Shown here in pieces: positions 52,707 through 61,349 of a stretch of 64,000 nt of DNA. Every line of letters starts with the position of its first letter. The stretch's first letter is position 1. A program made the translations under genes and the position numbers. Under the pieces are notes generated by a model. It had not been told where the DNA came from, did no database searches, and worked only from the letters and a program-made list of their open reading frames with translations. Source of the stretch: Clostridiales bacterium 38-18 (lineage in GTDB: Bacteria > Bacillota > Clostridia > Peptostreptococcales > Acidaminobacteraceae); assembly GCA_001897605.1 (NCBI GenBank), contig MKTL01000001.1:372001-436000 (forward strand). Reading direction: 5' to 3'.

Positions 52707-53852
52707 ATGACAGCGCCCGTTTCAAAGAATAACAGGATAATTGAACTAGATATTATCAGAGGCTTCGCTTTGTTTGGCGTGTTACTGGTAAATTTAACAA
52801 TGATAGATGCGACGTTATATACTGACGTCGCATCGTCTTTAAGTCATTCCTTTTCTATGAGCTTATGGTTGATCGAAACCCTAGCAGTAGGAAAATTTTA
52901 TACTTTGTTTTCAATCCTCTTTGGCATTGGCTTTTATTATTTTGTATTTAAAGGTAGCACTGCCCCAGATGCGTCAACCCTTTTACAAAATACGCAGCTT
53001 TTTAAGAGAAGATTGGTGCTATTGCTTTTCATGGGAATATTACACCTGATCTTTGTATGGTATGGTGATATTTTACACGTTTACGCAATTACAGGCTTCT
53101 TTTTAATTGGAAAGCGTGACAATAAAGCGCGAACTTTGATTCAAACAGGCTTGCTATGGTGGTTATGCTCGGTTGTGATTTTTGCGTTCCTATCAAGTAT
53201 GCCATCTGCATCAAATGAAAGCGTAGCAAAAGCGGCATTGGTAGCCTATCAAAGTTCAAGCTATCTTGAGATGCTCTTGTACAGAGTGACACACGAATTA
53301 CCATTGATACTGACGAATTTAGCAATCGTTCCCGTCAGGATTTACGGTTTGTTTTTATTGGGCTACGGAATTGCAAAATCAGGACTACTAAGTCACCTTG
53401 AGAGACATTTAACTGTAATAAAAAAGCTTTGCCTTGTATTTGGCCTGTTGTTTATAGGCGTAAGCATCGGGGAAAATCTCTTCTCGAATGCATTTGTTCA
53501 AAGCCTGTTTAAGGAACTCAGTACATTAATTGGTGCTACCTTTTATGCAAGTAGCTTAATATTACTCGACCAAACGAGATGGACAAGAAAAATAATTAGA
53601 CCACTAGCAGGTTTGGGGCAAATGGCAGTTACAAACTACTTAATGCAAACCATCTGCTTTACATTCATTTATTATGGCTATGGACTTGCGATGTTTCAAA
53701 AGTTCGAGCCTGCAAACTATTGGTATTTTGCTTTTGGATTTATTTTGATTCAGTTGCTACTGAGCAATGTTTGGCTCAAATATCATCGTTTCGGGCCGGT
53801 CGAGTGGGTTTGGCGTCGTTTGACATATAGACAAAATCCGAAAGAGGCCTAG
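52707..53852 (+). CDS. DUF418 (YeiB-like) membrane protein
   Basis: This is a 381-residue multi-pass membrane protein with the DUF418 pattern: an N-terminal RIIELDIIRGFALFGVLLVN (about 9-28), about eight to ten helices, and the C-terminal block near 290-370 with PLAGLGQMAVTNYLMQT and GPVEWVWRRLTY. The role is unknown. No ribosome binding site precedes it, so its ATG, one base after the previous stop codon, is likely reached by re-initiation. Its last 77 bases overlap the convergent metallophosphoesterase gene. Confidence 0.87.
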   Translation: MTAPVSKNNRIIELDIIRGFALFGVLLVNLTMIDATLYTDVASSLSHSFSMSLWLIETLAVGKFYTLFSILFGIGFYYFVFKGSTAPDASTLLQNTQLFKRRLVLLLFMGILHLIFVWYGDILHVYAITGFFLIGKRDNKARTLIQTGLLWWLCSVVIFAFLSSMPSASNESVAKAALVAYQSSSYLEMLLYRVTHELPLILTNLAIVPVRIYGLFLLGYGIAKSGLLSHLERHLTVIKKLCLVFGLLFIGVSIGENLFSNAFVQSLFKELSTLIGATFYASSLILLDQTRWTRKIIRPLAGLGQMAVTNYLMQTICFTFIYYGYGLAMFQKFEPANYWYFAFGFILIQLLLSNVWLKYHRFGPVEWVWRRLTYRQNPKEA

Positions 53853-54714
53853 GCCCACGGACGATTCTTCTTATGATTTGAAGGGTGCCTTCTTCATTTG
53901 GTTGAATGCGCCATTCAATTAATGCGATGTGATTGTTTTCAATTTCTATCCCGGTTATATTTCTTGGGTGTATACAGCAGCCAGTGTTAAAGTAAGGTAA
54001 TTCACCCTGCTTAGGAAATTTAGGACGGTGTGTATGTCCAACCAAAAGCATTTTGCGCTCCTGTTCGATAAATTTAAAATAATTGTCCTCTAGCTTGTGG
54101 CGTTTATTCGCGTTTTTTGCCGGACTAGCTGGATTTTGAAAGCCAACGACATGGAAGAAACGCCAGAAATAACGGCTCAAAGTTCGCATGACGGGCCATA
54201 ATTGATCATTTAGAAAATCACCCTGATGCCCGTGCGTTACGAAAAGCTCTAATTTTGATTCCTCACAGGCGAGCACGACGGATTCCTTAACCTCTATATT
54301 GGGAAAGAGCTCGTTAAAAAACTCTTCATATTCATCATAAAAAGTAAACAGATGCTTTTGTGCCTGAGATTGATGCTTGAAAGCCATATTGTGGTTGCCA
54401 TAAAGCATAATAAATCGATCTATATCATAGAATTTTCTTAAAAGCATGAAAATATCGCTATGCGCGTATCTTATGACGTTAAATTTCTTATGCTCCCATA
54501 GCTCATCACCATCGCCTACCTCGATGTATGTGAAGCCAGCCTCATAGTAATGCGAAAGGGCATAGGCATATAAATTTTGATTGTGTGCAAATTCATCTGC
54601 AAGACTATTATCACCGCGATGAACGTCGCTAAAAAAAATGTATTTTGAGTCTTTGGTCAGTGGAAGTCTTGAGGCATTTTCGTATGCAGCGTGTAGTTTT
54701 TTGAGAGTAAACAT
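53776..54714 (-). CDS. Calcineurin-like metallophosphoesterase
   Basis: This 312-residue phosphoesterase has all five metal/phosphate motifs: FSDVHRGD (about 29-36), GDGDELW, YGNHN, VTHGHQGD and VGHTHRP. The pattern resembles the LpxH/UDP-2,3-diacylglucosamine hydrolase-like group, but no lipid A genes are expected in this organism, so the substrate is open. It starts after TGGAGGT on the minus strand. The 3' end overlaps the convergent DUF418 gene by 77 bases; both C-termini look native. Confidence 0.85.
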   Translation of the reverse strand: MFTLKKLHAAYENASRLPLTKDSKYIFFSDVHRGDNSLADEFAHNQNLYAYALSHYYEAGFTYIEVGDGDELWEHKKFNVIRYAHSDIFMLLRKFYDIDRFIMLYGNHNMAFKHQSQAQKHLFTFYDEYEEFFNELFPNIEVKESVVLACEESKLELFVTHGHQGDFLNDQLWPVMRTLSRYFWRFFHVVGFQNPASPAKNANKRHKLEDNYFKFIEQERKMLLVGHTHRPKFPKQGELPYFNTGCCIHPRNITGIEIENNHIALIEWRIQPNEEGTLQIIRRIVRGPRPLSDFVYMSNDAKPTRPARNDDI

Positions 54715-54756
54715 GGTTTACCTCCATTCTATAGTCGGTAAAATATACGAAATTTA

Positions 54757-54800
54757 ATTGGAGCTGTCGAAATCTATATCAGATGATCGACAGCTCCTTT
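54757..54800 (-). terminator. Terminator of the ADP-ribosylglycohydrolase-like gene
   Basis: GGAGCTGTCGA and TCGACAGCTCC form a perfect 11-base stem with a 14-base loop between the two minus-strand genes. The T run is weak. Confidence 0.7.
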
Positions 54801-54809
54801 AATGTGTCT

Positions 54810-55694
54810 TTATATTTGCTTATGCTGAGTAAAACTGTTGATTAAATCAAATACCTTAATATCCTGCAGCCATTCCTGAGGAAGCTGTGAATAACCCAAA
54901 GCGGCACCCTGAAGCATCCCTAAAACCATGCCGCGTCCAGCAGAGTCACCGCCAGAAAGGACATTTTGATTCATACTGGTTATATAATCACCAGGATACT
55001 TTACTAGTAAATAAAGCACTGCTGGGAAGGCAAATTGACTAGAACAGCTTTGCCCAATATCATGAATGACAGTTGCAGTCTCCTCTGTTAAACGGCTTTC
55101 ACAAATTTCCAGAAGTGAAAGTATCTTAGGGTAATCGGATGCTACTTTATAAATGGTTTCAATGAGTGGCTTTCCAATGACTAATTCTAAGATAACGTCG
55201 GTAATATAATGACCATAATGGATCAAAAGATCGTTGTTGTGTGTTAATCGCGTCTCAGCCTCAACCAGATTTTTTAGATCAGGATCGTCGAAGTGATAAT
55301 AAATCAACGGGGCAACACGTGCTAAGCCGCCTAGCTCATTTGAAGAAGAGCCTTTGAACGTATTGCTATCCAACAGCTCGATAGATTCCTTTGACGCATG
55401 GTCCATATAACCCTCATATTTGGTCATATAAGTCAACCAATGCCTTTTAAATACAGATATTGAAAAGCCATTATTTGAAGCGATGCTTTTAAGAAGAAGC
55501 AGGCTCTGATCACCATAATGGGTGAACTCACCCTTTACCTTACCGAGATGAAAGCTATCCTTTGAAGGTGTCATCATCAAACTGTCACGGTCTTTAAAGG
55601 TTGCAAGTTTTTCAAGATCATATACCCAGTGTAAACCTAAAGCGTATGCATCAGCGACGAAAGCACCAAAGAGCATACCCCTCAATCTCTCCAT
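54810..55694 (-). CDS. ADP-ribosylglycohydrolase-family protein
   Basis: This is a 294-residue all-helical protein of the DraG/ADP-ribosylglycohydrolase family. It starts RLRGMLFGAFVADAYALGLHWVYD and ends with a GGDSAGRGMVLGMLQGAALG block, a variant of the usual GGDtDt...g..lGa..Ga metal-binding segment. The GGDSAGR variant lacks the second metal aspartate, so catalysis may be altered. The substrate (ADP-ribosylated protein or a small molecule) cannot be told. It starts after AAAGGAGG, 33 bases behind the adenosyltransferase gene on the same strand. Confidence 0.82.
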   Translation of the reverse strand: MERLRGMLFGAFVADAYALGLHWVYDLEKLATFKDRDSLMMTPSKDSFHLGKVKGEFTHYGDQSLLLLKSIASNNGFSISVFKRHWLTYMTKYEGYMDHASKESIELLDSNTFKGSSSNELGGLARVAPLIYYHFDDPDLKNLVEAETRLTHNNDLLIHYGHYITDVILELVIGKPLIETIYKVASDYPKILSLLEICESRLTEETATVIHDIGQSCSSQFAFPAVLYLLVKYPGDYITSMNQNVLSGGDSAGRGMVLGMLQGAALGYSQLPQEWLQDIKVFDLINSFTQHKQI

Positions 55695-55727
55695 AAAGTC
55701 CTCCTTTCAGCGTTCGAAAGTAGAAAT

Positions 55728-56267
55728 CTATTTTTTAAATTCTACCCTCAATAGCTCTGTTTCAGAATATCTAGCAATCGCATAAAGTGCATCCGATAAA
55801 CGGTTGACGTATTTCATAAGCGTTGGTCTTACCTGTGCTTCCTCATGTAAAGCGAGAATTCTTCTTTCAGCGCGTCTGCAAATAGTTCTAGCCACATGTA
55901 AGGACGCACTGGTTAGATTGCTTCCTGGGATGATAAATTGGAAAATTTCATTGCGGTTCATTTGATCTAGATAATAGTCAATTGTATCCTCTAGCCATTT
56001 AACATCCTCATCACTTACTTTTTCAGGGAAGTTCTCTCCGACTGTTGTTGCGAGTTCACCTGCGATATTGAATAATGTGCGCTGAATTTTGAGCAATTTC
56101 TCCTTAATGTCATCATCCGTAGTATACTGTCTTGCAAGTCCGAGGTAAGAATTGAGCTCATCAACCGTGCCATAGCTTTCAACTCTAACGGAATCCTTTG
56201 GTACACGTGCGCCATCGTATAAACTAGTCTCACCACTATCGCCTGTCCTTGTGTAAATCTTTAGCAT
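55728..56267 (-). CDS. Cob(I)alamin adenosyltransferase, PduO type
   Basis: This 179-residue enzyme makes adenosylcobalamin from ATP and cob(I)alamin. It has the PduO/ATR signature: KIYTRTGDSGETSLYDG (3-19), RVESYGTVDELNSYLGLAR (28-46) and the conserved ARTICRRAERRI helix near 128-139. No cobalamin riboswitch or B12-dependent enzyme is in the window. It starts after GGGAGG and is probably co-transcribed with the ADP-ribosylglycohydrolase-like gene. Confidence 0.92.
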   Translation of the reverse strand: MLKIYTRTGDSGETSLYDGARVPKDSVRVESYGTVDELNSYLGLARQYTTDDDIKEKLLKIQRTLFNIAGELATTVGENFPEKVSDEDVKWLEDTIDYYLDQMNRNEIFQFIIPGSNLTSASLHVARTICRRAERRILALHEEAQVRPTLMKYVNRLSDALYAIARYSETELLRVEFKK

Positions 56268-56424
56268 AATTTCCTCCCATATTTATTTCGTTATGCATTA
56301 TTTACCCTGTTTTTTTGTAAAAACACTTTTTGATTGATTTAGTCTATATTTTACAAATAGTCGTGATATAATGATAATGAGGGAGAATTGGTTTTTCATT
56401 CTAAAACTTATGCTAGGAGGGAAT

Positions 56425-56592
56425 ATGGGAGAATATCGATGTACGGTATGCAGCTATGTATATCGACCTGAAAAAGGAGATTGGATGCATGAGATACCGA
56501 AGGGAACTGCGTTTGAGGATTTACCTGAAGACTGGCGATGCCCGACCTGCAACCAACCTAAAATGGCTTTTATACCTGTAGAAAATAAATAG
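56425..56592 (+). CDS. Rubredoxin
   Basis: This is a 55-residue iron protein with a single Fe(Cys)4 site: CTVCSYVY and CPTCNQPK supply the four cysteines. Between them are the family's glycine-rich GDW and a GTAFEDLPEDW-type segment. The second site has Asn where rubredoxins usually have Gly. It carries electrons in the cytoplasm, for example to oxygen- or peroxide-reducing enzymes. The ATG at 56425 follows TAGGAGGG; the longer frame from 56371 is unsupported. Confidence 0.93.
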   Translation: MGEYRCTVCSYVYRPEKGDWMHEIPKGTAFEDLPEDWRCPTCNQPKMAFIPVENK

Positions 56593-56603
56593 CGGAGGCG
56601 AAT

Positions 56604-57473
56604 ATGATTAATAAATACGACCATATCACAGATTATTTTGAAAATACATTTCAACTCGATAGAATCAAAACTTTACCGATTACGGACAAGTTTAGATTAA
56701 TCAACTACATTAAATTGGTTAGTAAAGCAAATGACATCGCTAAAGCAAAAAACATTGATGCGATTACCAACTCACCAGTTTATAACATTGATCATACCTT
56801 TCATCTTTTCGTTTCGTTATTGGCATCAGAGCTTTCAACTGAGGCTATCTCAGACATTATCGAATGTTATGCCTACAACTTTGATGAAAGCGATGTCTAT
56901 TTCTCTAAAATCGTAATTTTAGGCTCGGGTGCGTTGATGATTCAAAAGGGAATTGAGTCAAATGCTATTATCAGCTATTTGATTTCTCTTTTAGGTGAAG
57001 ATTTCCTTAAAAACAACTATAAGAGAATATTTGATGAAAGAGATGCTTTAGACATCAATGAAGAAAATGAAATTGATATCAAATACAAAAACTTTGATAT
57101 GACTTATCGTAAACTTAAGTATGACCTACTTGCCTTAAGACAAATTAAAAAGGAGCAGGGACATACAAAGTTAAGAGAAATAATCTTTAAGTATTACGAC
57201 AATAAAGATTTATCACTTTATTTTTCGATGCTGGATGTTCACGATAAAAAGATTTCGGAATACCTTTATCGTAAGCTCATGAAGGATGCGCCAAAGATGG
57301 ATCGTTTCTTATTGACAGCAAGTAGATGTATGATAAGAGATGTGGATATAATAGATATGCACTATCTTTTAAATGCTGTAATAGGTAAATACACAAACTT
57401 TATGAAGCCATACAGTGAAGTGGTTGAGGAAATCAAGCTTAGAGAGAATGAAATCTTAAGTCTAATAAAATGA
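56604..57473 (+). CDS. Unknown protein, first of a coupled pair
   Basis: This 289-residue, helical, Asp/Lys/Ile-rich protein has no signal peptide and no membrane helix apart from a weak hydrophobic patch (about 110-135). I recognise no family. The repeated short helices suggest an alpha-solenoid or scaffold-like fold. It starts after CGGAGGCG, 11 bases behind the rubredoxin gene, and its stop codon overlaps the next start (ATGA), so it is translated with the next protein. Confidence 0.65.
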   Translation: MINKYDHITDYFENTFQLDRIKTLPITDKFRLINYIKLVSKANDIAKAKNIDAITNSPVYNIDHTFHLFVSLLASELSTEAISDIIECYAYNFDESDVYFSKIVILGSGALMIQKGIESNAIISYLISLLGEDFLKNNYKRIFDERDALDINEENEIDIKYKNFDMTYRKLKYDLLALRQIKKEQGHTKLREIIFKYYDNKDLSLYFSMLDVHDKKISEYLYRKLMKDAPKMDRFLLTASRCMIRDVDIIDMHYLLNAVIGKYTNFMKPYSEVVEEIKLRENEILSLIK

Positions 57474-58156
57474 AAAAATATACGAAAATAGTGGTAATCG
57501 CCGTTTTGATGATACTTTTACTCCTAAAAATTAATCAATTAACTGGGGTCCAAATCACGATTTTGATACTATTTCTAATAATCGCGCTCTATCTGTTTGA
57601 AAAGCGAGAGGTAAAAAGAGGCTTTCAAAGTGGTATAAGGCGACTTTATATTTGTGTTGATTTCGATGGCGTAAATCGTGCGATTTTTGATTTAAAGAGA
57701 AACGCTTTATTTAGTATAATGACAAAAGAAGCAGCTTTAACACTCGAAAAATTGATTGCATTTTATTCAGAAGGAAAACGACTAGAGCATTCAGCTGTAA
57801 AGGACAAATATTATCGATTTTGGGCTGATCAAGTGGATTTTTTAGCTGGGATAACAGAATCGCTATCAATACCTCAAGAGATTAACAAGCTGCTGAGTGA
57901 GCTAGATAGAGAGAGAATTTCTGTGTCCAGATGCTATGAAAAAAATCGCATTGAGGAAAGTGAAAAATTACGGAGTGAGGTTTCTTCTTCCTTACTAATT
58001 GCTGAGCTTTCGCTTTTGTGTTCTCACGTGGCTACTGACGAGCGTTTGAAACAGTATTATAACAAAGTTGCGCAGAATCTTTCAAAAGGTGCTTTTGAAA
58101 GCGTTACATTGAGTGAGGGTGACCATCACTTTTATTTGAATCATCAGACTTGCTAG
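57470..58156 (+). CDS. Unknown membrane-anchored protein, second of a coupled pair
   Basis: This 228-residue protein has two adjacent hydrophobic segments at the N-terminus (about 6-20 and 28-45), then a cytoplasmic helical domain rich in Arg, Glu and Leu (about 50-228). No family is recognised. The ATGA overlap with the upstream gene suggests a complex of the soluble protein with this membrane partner (inference). Its stop codon lies inside the stem of a terminator. Confidence 0.65.
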   Translation: MKKYTKIVVIAVLMILLLLKINQLTGVQITILILFLIIALYLFEKREVKRGFQSGIRRLYICVDFDGVNRAIFDLKRNALFSIMTKEAALTLEKLIAFYSEGKRLEHSAVKDKYYRFWADQVDFLAGITESLSIPQEINKLLSELDRERISVSRCYEKNRIEESEKLRSEVSSSLLIAELSLLCSHVATDERLKQYYNKVAQNLSKGAFESVTLSEGDHHFYLNHQTC

Positions 58157-58175
58157 TAGCCTAGCAAGTCTTTTT
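58147..58175 (+). terminator. Terminator overlapping the end of the unknown membrane-protein gene
   Basis: GACTTGCTAG and CTAGCAAGTC pair perfectly around TAGC and continue into TTTTT. Confidence 0.85.
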
Positions 58176-58177
58176 AT

Positions 58178-58203
58178 TTACCACAATCTCGTTTGTGGTA
58201 AAA
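58178..58203 (+). other. Second hairpin downstream
   Basis: TTTACCACA and TGTGGTAAA form a perfect 9-base stem with an 8-base loop directly after the terminator. It may act as a back-up. Confidence 0.45.
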
Positions 58204-58329
58204 GCATATTTATAACGAATTCAGGATTATGAGTCAAGTCATTCCCGAGCTTCAGTTGTGATTAAATGATGGCTATTTTGGTATAAATATCAACATCGAG
58301 TCAAAATGCTGACAAGGAGGAAGAAATAG

Positions 58330-58746
58330 ATGAATAATAGCACAGAAAAAACCTTTGTAATAATTAAGCCTGATGCAGTAGAAAAAAATCTAGTAGGAAT
58401 TATACTTTCAGAGTATGAATCAAAAGGGTTACATTTACTTAACCTTAAAATGCTTAACGCTACCCGCGAGATACTTAGACAACACTATGCTGAGCATGTT
58501 GAAAAAATATTTTATCCTGATCTTGAAAAGTTTATGATGTCTGGTCCATTGGTCGCATTGGTACTGGAAGGCGATCATGCTGTCGAAAAAGTAAGAGACA
58601 TCAATGGGGCTACAAATCCTGAAAACGCTAATCCTCAATCCATTAGAGGCAGGTATGGTGCAACGACCACTATTAATTGCGTCCATGGCTCAGACTCCAT
58701 TACAAGCGGTGAAAGGGAAATTGAAATTTGGTTTTCTAATAAATAA
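58330..58746 (+). CDS. ndk: Nucleoside diphosphate kinase
   Basis: This 138-residue enzyme balances nucleoside triphosphate pools. It begins KTFVIIKPDAVEKNLVG and has the NPQSIRGRYG loop. The phosphorylated histidine is in NCVHGSDS (about His119). The length is close to the usual 135-150. It starts after AAGGAGG. It is monocistronic. Confidence 0.95.
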   Translation: MNNSTEKTFVIIKPDAVEKNLVGIILSEYESKGLHLLNLKMLNATREILRQHYAEHVEKIFYPDLEKFMMSGPLVALVLEGDHAVEKVRDINGATNPENANPQSIRGRYGATTTINCVHGSDSITSGEREIEIWFSNK

Positions 58747-58867
58747 ATAAATAAGAATATTGTATACTTGTTCAACAAACATTGTATGTCTTCCATAAAA
58801 GTGATAAATTTGATATATAGCTGATATATCACGTGTTTATCAAAGGAACAGCTTGTTTCTCTTTTTA

Positions 58868-58896
58868 TTGGTTTGCAACAGGGTTTCGTGTATAAT
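58868..58896 (+). promoter_or_regulatory. Candidate promoter of the GntR-type regulator
   Basis: TTGGTT (58868-58873) and TATAAT (58891-58896) are separated by 17 bases, 28 bases before the start codon. Confidence 0.55.
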
Positions 58897-58923
58897 GATA
58901 GTATTCTTAACACGAGGTTGACT

Positions 58924-59562
58924 ATGCAAAAACAATCAAAAACAGTTATTTACGAAGAATTGAAAAGAAGAATAATAGAGCTTGAGATGAAACCGGGCGA
59001 TCCAATTTTTGAAAAGGACCTCTGTTCTGAATTTGGCGTAAGTCGAACACCAGTAAGAGAAGCACTTATCAAGTTGGCTCAAATTGATTTAATTGAGTTT
59101 AGGCCGCGTGTTGGTACCTTTGTCACTCAAATTGATATTCCAACCGTAAAAAATGCGTATGAAGTGAAAAAAAATCTTGAAGCCTTTGCATCTGAATTGG
59201 CAGCAAAAAGAGCTACTGAAGAGGAGATCAAATCACTGTTTGATATTATTGATCGTTTTGGTAAGTACGATCTTGAGATTGACTATAAGCAGTGTATTCA
59301 AGATGACCAATTGTTTCACGAAATCATTAGAAAAGCATCAAAAAATGTGATTTTAATCGATACACTTGATTCACTTAATACAAAAACGGCTAGGTTTCTA
59401 CAGTCAATTCATTACGTAATTCAACATTATGATATTCTCATTGAGTCTTTTAAGAGTATTGCAGATGCAATAAAGAATAGAGATTGTGATGAAGCGAGAA
59501 TTCAGACAGAGAAGCATACACGGTTGTTCCTAGAAGAAATGTCGAAAAACTTTTTTGCTTAA
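58924..59562 (+). CDS. GntR-family regulator (FadR/FCD subgroup)
   Basis: This 212-residue repressor-type protein has an N-terminal GntR winged helix (about 5-70: IYEELKRRIIELEMKPG, EKDLCSEFGVSRTPVREALIKL) and a helical FCD ligand domain (about 80-205). The ATG at 58924 follows CGAGGT; the longer frame from 58873 would start inside the promoter. It lies 31 bases ahead of the aminotransferase gene, which it may regulate in response to an amino or organic acid (inference). Confidence 0.88.
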   Translation: MQKQSKTVIYEELKRRIIELEMKPGDPIFEKDLCSEFGVSRTPVREALIKLAQIDLIEFRPRVGTFVTQIDIPTVKNAYEVKKNLEAFASELAAKRATEEEIKSLFDIIDRFGKYDLEIDYKQCIQDDQLFHEIIRKASKNVILIDTLDSLNTKTARFLQSIHYVIQHYDILIESFKSIADAIKNRDCDEARIQTEKHTRLFLEEMSKNFFA

Positions 59563-59593
59563 AGGTTTTTTATAAATTTTAGGAGGATGAAGT

Positions 59594-60775
59594 ATGGAAC
59601 ATCTTTATTCACAACGGGTTAAACAGGTTAAAGCTTCTGAGATCAGAGAGATTTTAAAATTGACACAGCAGCCGGAAATCATTTCTTTTGCTGGAGGGCT
59701 ACCTGCTCCTGAGCTTTTCCCTATAGAAGCGATGAAAGTGGTCACACAAAGAGTGCTTAGTGAGATGGGAAAAGAAGCACTACAGTACAGTACGACTGAA
59801 GGCTATGATCCGCTTAGAGAGAAGATTGCAATACGTTTGAATAGAGATGGTTTAAATGCTACAAGGGATCAAATTTTAATTACTAATGGCTCGCAGCAAG
59901 GCTTGGATTTCACTGGGAAAATTTTCTTAAATCCAGATGATATCGTATTGTGTGAGAGTCCTAGTTACTTAGGTGCAATCAATGCATTTAAAGCCTATGA
60001 GTGTGGGTTTAAGGAAATAGATACAGATCAGTATGGAATGGACTTGACACATTTAGAAGGCGTGATTCAGGAAACGCCGAACGCAAAATTTATATACGTC
60101 ATCCCTGATTTCCAAAATCCATCTGGGAGGACTTGGAGTAAGGCAAGAAGAGAAGGGCTAGTTAGAATTGCAAATCAATATAATCTAGTAATAATCGAAG
60201 ATAATCCCTATGGTGAGTTAAGATTTGAAGGAGAACGCATCCCACCAATCAAATCCTTTGATACAGAAGGAAGAGTGGTTTATTTAGGTACGTTTTCAAA
60301 AACCTTTTCACCAGGGCTTAGAATTGGCTGGGTATTTGCAGCACCGGCGGTTCTTTCTAAATATATCTTAGTCAAGCAGGGAGCAGATCTACAGTCAAGT
60401 ACAATTAGTCAAAGAGAGCTCAATTTGTTTTTAGACCTTTATGATTTTGATACGCATATAGATTCAATAAAGGTGGTTTATAAAAAGCGAAGAGACTTAA
60501 TGATGACGACAATTAAAGCGGCTTTTCCAATTGAAGCAGAGTATGAAATACCTTCTGGCGGTTTATTTGCGTGGGTGAAATTACCTAAGCATGTGGACAC
60601 GCGAGCAGTGCTTCAAAAAGCAGTAGAAAACAAAGTGGCTTTTGTCCCAGGTGGCTCCTTTTTCCCAAATGGTGGACAAGAGAATTTTATGCGCCTAAAT
60701 TTTTCAAATATGCCTGAAGATAAGATTGTTGAGGGTATTATGAGATTGGGTAATATACTAAAGGAAGTAATCTAA
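59594..60775 (+). CDS. PLP-dependent class I aminotransferase (LysN/Aro8-like)
   Basis: This is a 393-residue fold-type I aminotransferase. The pyridoxal lysine is about Lys235 in GTFSKTFSPGLRIGW. Other marks: SFAGGLPAPELFP near the start, TNGSQQGLD, and PDFQNPSGRTW. The group includes 2-aminoadipate aminotransferase and multi-substrate aromatic or branched-chain aminotransferases; the substrate is not readable. It starts after TTAGGAGG and is probably co-transcribed with the GntR gene. Confidence 0.9.
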   Translation: MEHLYSQRVKQVKASEIREILKLTQQPEIISFAGGLPAPELFPIEAMKVVTQRVLSEMGKEALQYSTTEGYDPLREKIAIRLNRDGLNATRDQILITNGSQQGLDFTGKIFLNPDDIVLCESPSYLGAINAFKAYECGFKEIDTDQYGMDLTHLEGVIQETPNAKFIYVIPDFQNPSGRTWSKARREGLVRIANQYNLVIIEDNPYGELRFEGERIPPIKSFDTEGRVVYLGTFSKTFSPGLRIGWVFAAPAVLSKYILVKQGADLQSSTISQRELNLFLDLYDFDTHIDSIKVVYKKRRDLMMTTIKAAFPIEAEYEIPSGGLFAWVKLPKHVDTRAVLQKAVENKVAFVPGGSFFPNGGQENFMRLNFSNMPEDKIVEGIMRLGNILKEVI

Positions 60776-60814
60776 CGGCATCTCAATGGGAGCCGTATAA
60801 TAAGAGAGGTTTTT

Positions 60815-61243
60815 ATGATAAGGCGGCTTCAACAGTTTTATGTATATGGAATGATCACGGAAGGCAATCAAATTTTACTGGTTCAAAAGTCAAAGGGTCC
60901 CTATAAAGGTCTCTGGGATTTACCTGGTGGTAGGATTGAATTTGGTGAATCGCCTGATACGACACTGATTAGAGAGATGATAGAGGAGACGGGATTAGAG
61001 CTAAAAGAGTATAAGTTTATGAAAACAGATGCTCTAGTAACCCATTATACTGATGAAAATCAACAAAAGGTTTCGCTTCATTTGGTTGGGTTTATTTTTA
61101 AAGTAAAGCTAGATATGTTAAAAGACCTAATGCCTAAGCAGGATGATGAAGAACTTGTAATTACAAAATGGTGTTCTTTTGATGAACTAGAAGTGAATGA
61201 TCTAACCCCATTTTTACAGGAAATACTAATGGAACAGGATTAA
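60815..61243 (+). CDS. Nudix hydrolase
   Basis: This 142-residue protein has a complete Nudix box G-x5-E-x7-REUxEExGU (GGRIEFGESPDTTLIREM then IEETGLEL, about 38-63). Its start (QQFYVYGMITEGNQILLVQKSKGPYKGLWDLPGG in parts) resembles MutT-like 8-oxo-dGTP or related housecleaning enzymes. The substrate is unknown. It starts after AGAGAGG, 39 bases behind the aminotransferase gene. Confidence 0.88.
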   Translation: MIRRLQQFYVYGMITEGNQILLVQKSKGPYKGLWDLPGGRIEFGESPDTTLIREMIEETGLELKEYKFMKTDALVTHYTDENQQKVSLHLVGFIFKVKLDMLKDLMPKQDDEELVITKWCSFDELEVNDLTPFLQEILMEQD

Positions 61244-61261
61244 TAGTGATTCCAGATTTAA

Positions 61262-61300
61262 ACAGCCTTTATCCTTTTGGATAAAGGCTATTTTTAGTAG
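61262..61300 (+). terminator. Terminator after the first Nudix gene
   Basis: AGCCTTTATCC and GGATAAAGGCT pair perfectly around TTTT and continue into ATTTTTA. Confidence 0.85.
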
Positions 61301-61349
61301 GATTCAGTGTATTGACGTATTTGATATAATAGCTATAGGGGGTGAGAAT

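Noticed and set aside
56268-56370. A cobalamin riboswitch ahead of the adenosyltransferase gene
   Set aside because: No B12-box (GCCACTG-type) sequence is present, and the space is too short.
60774-60796. A hairpin between the aminotransferase and Nudix genes as a terminator
   Set aside because: The stem ACGGC/GCCGT has no T run, and the next gene's ribosome binding site follows closely.
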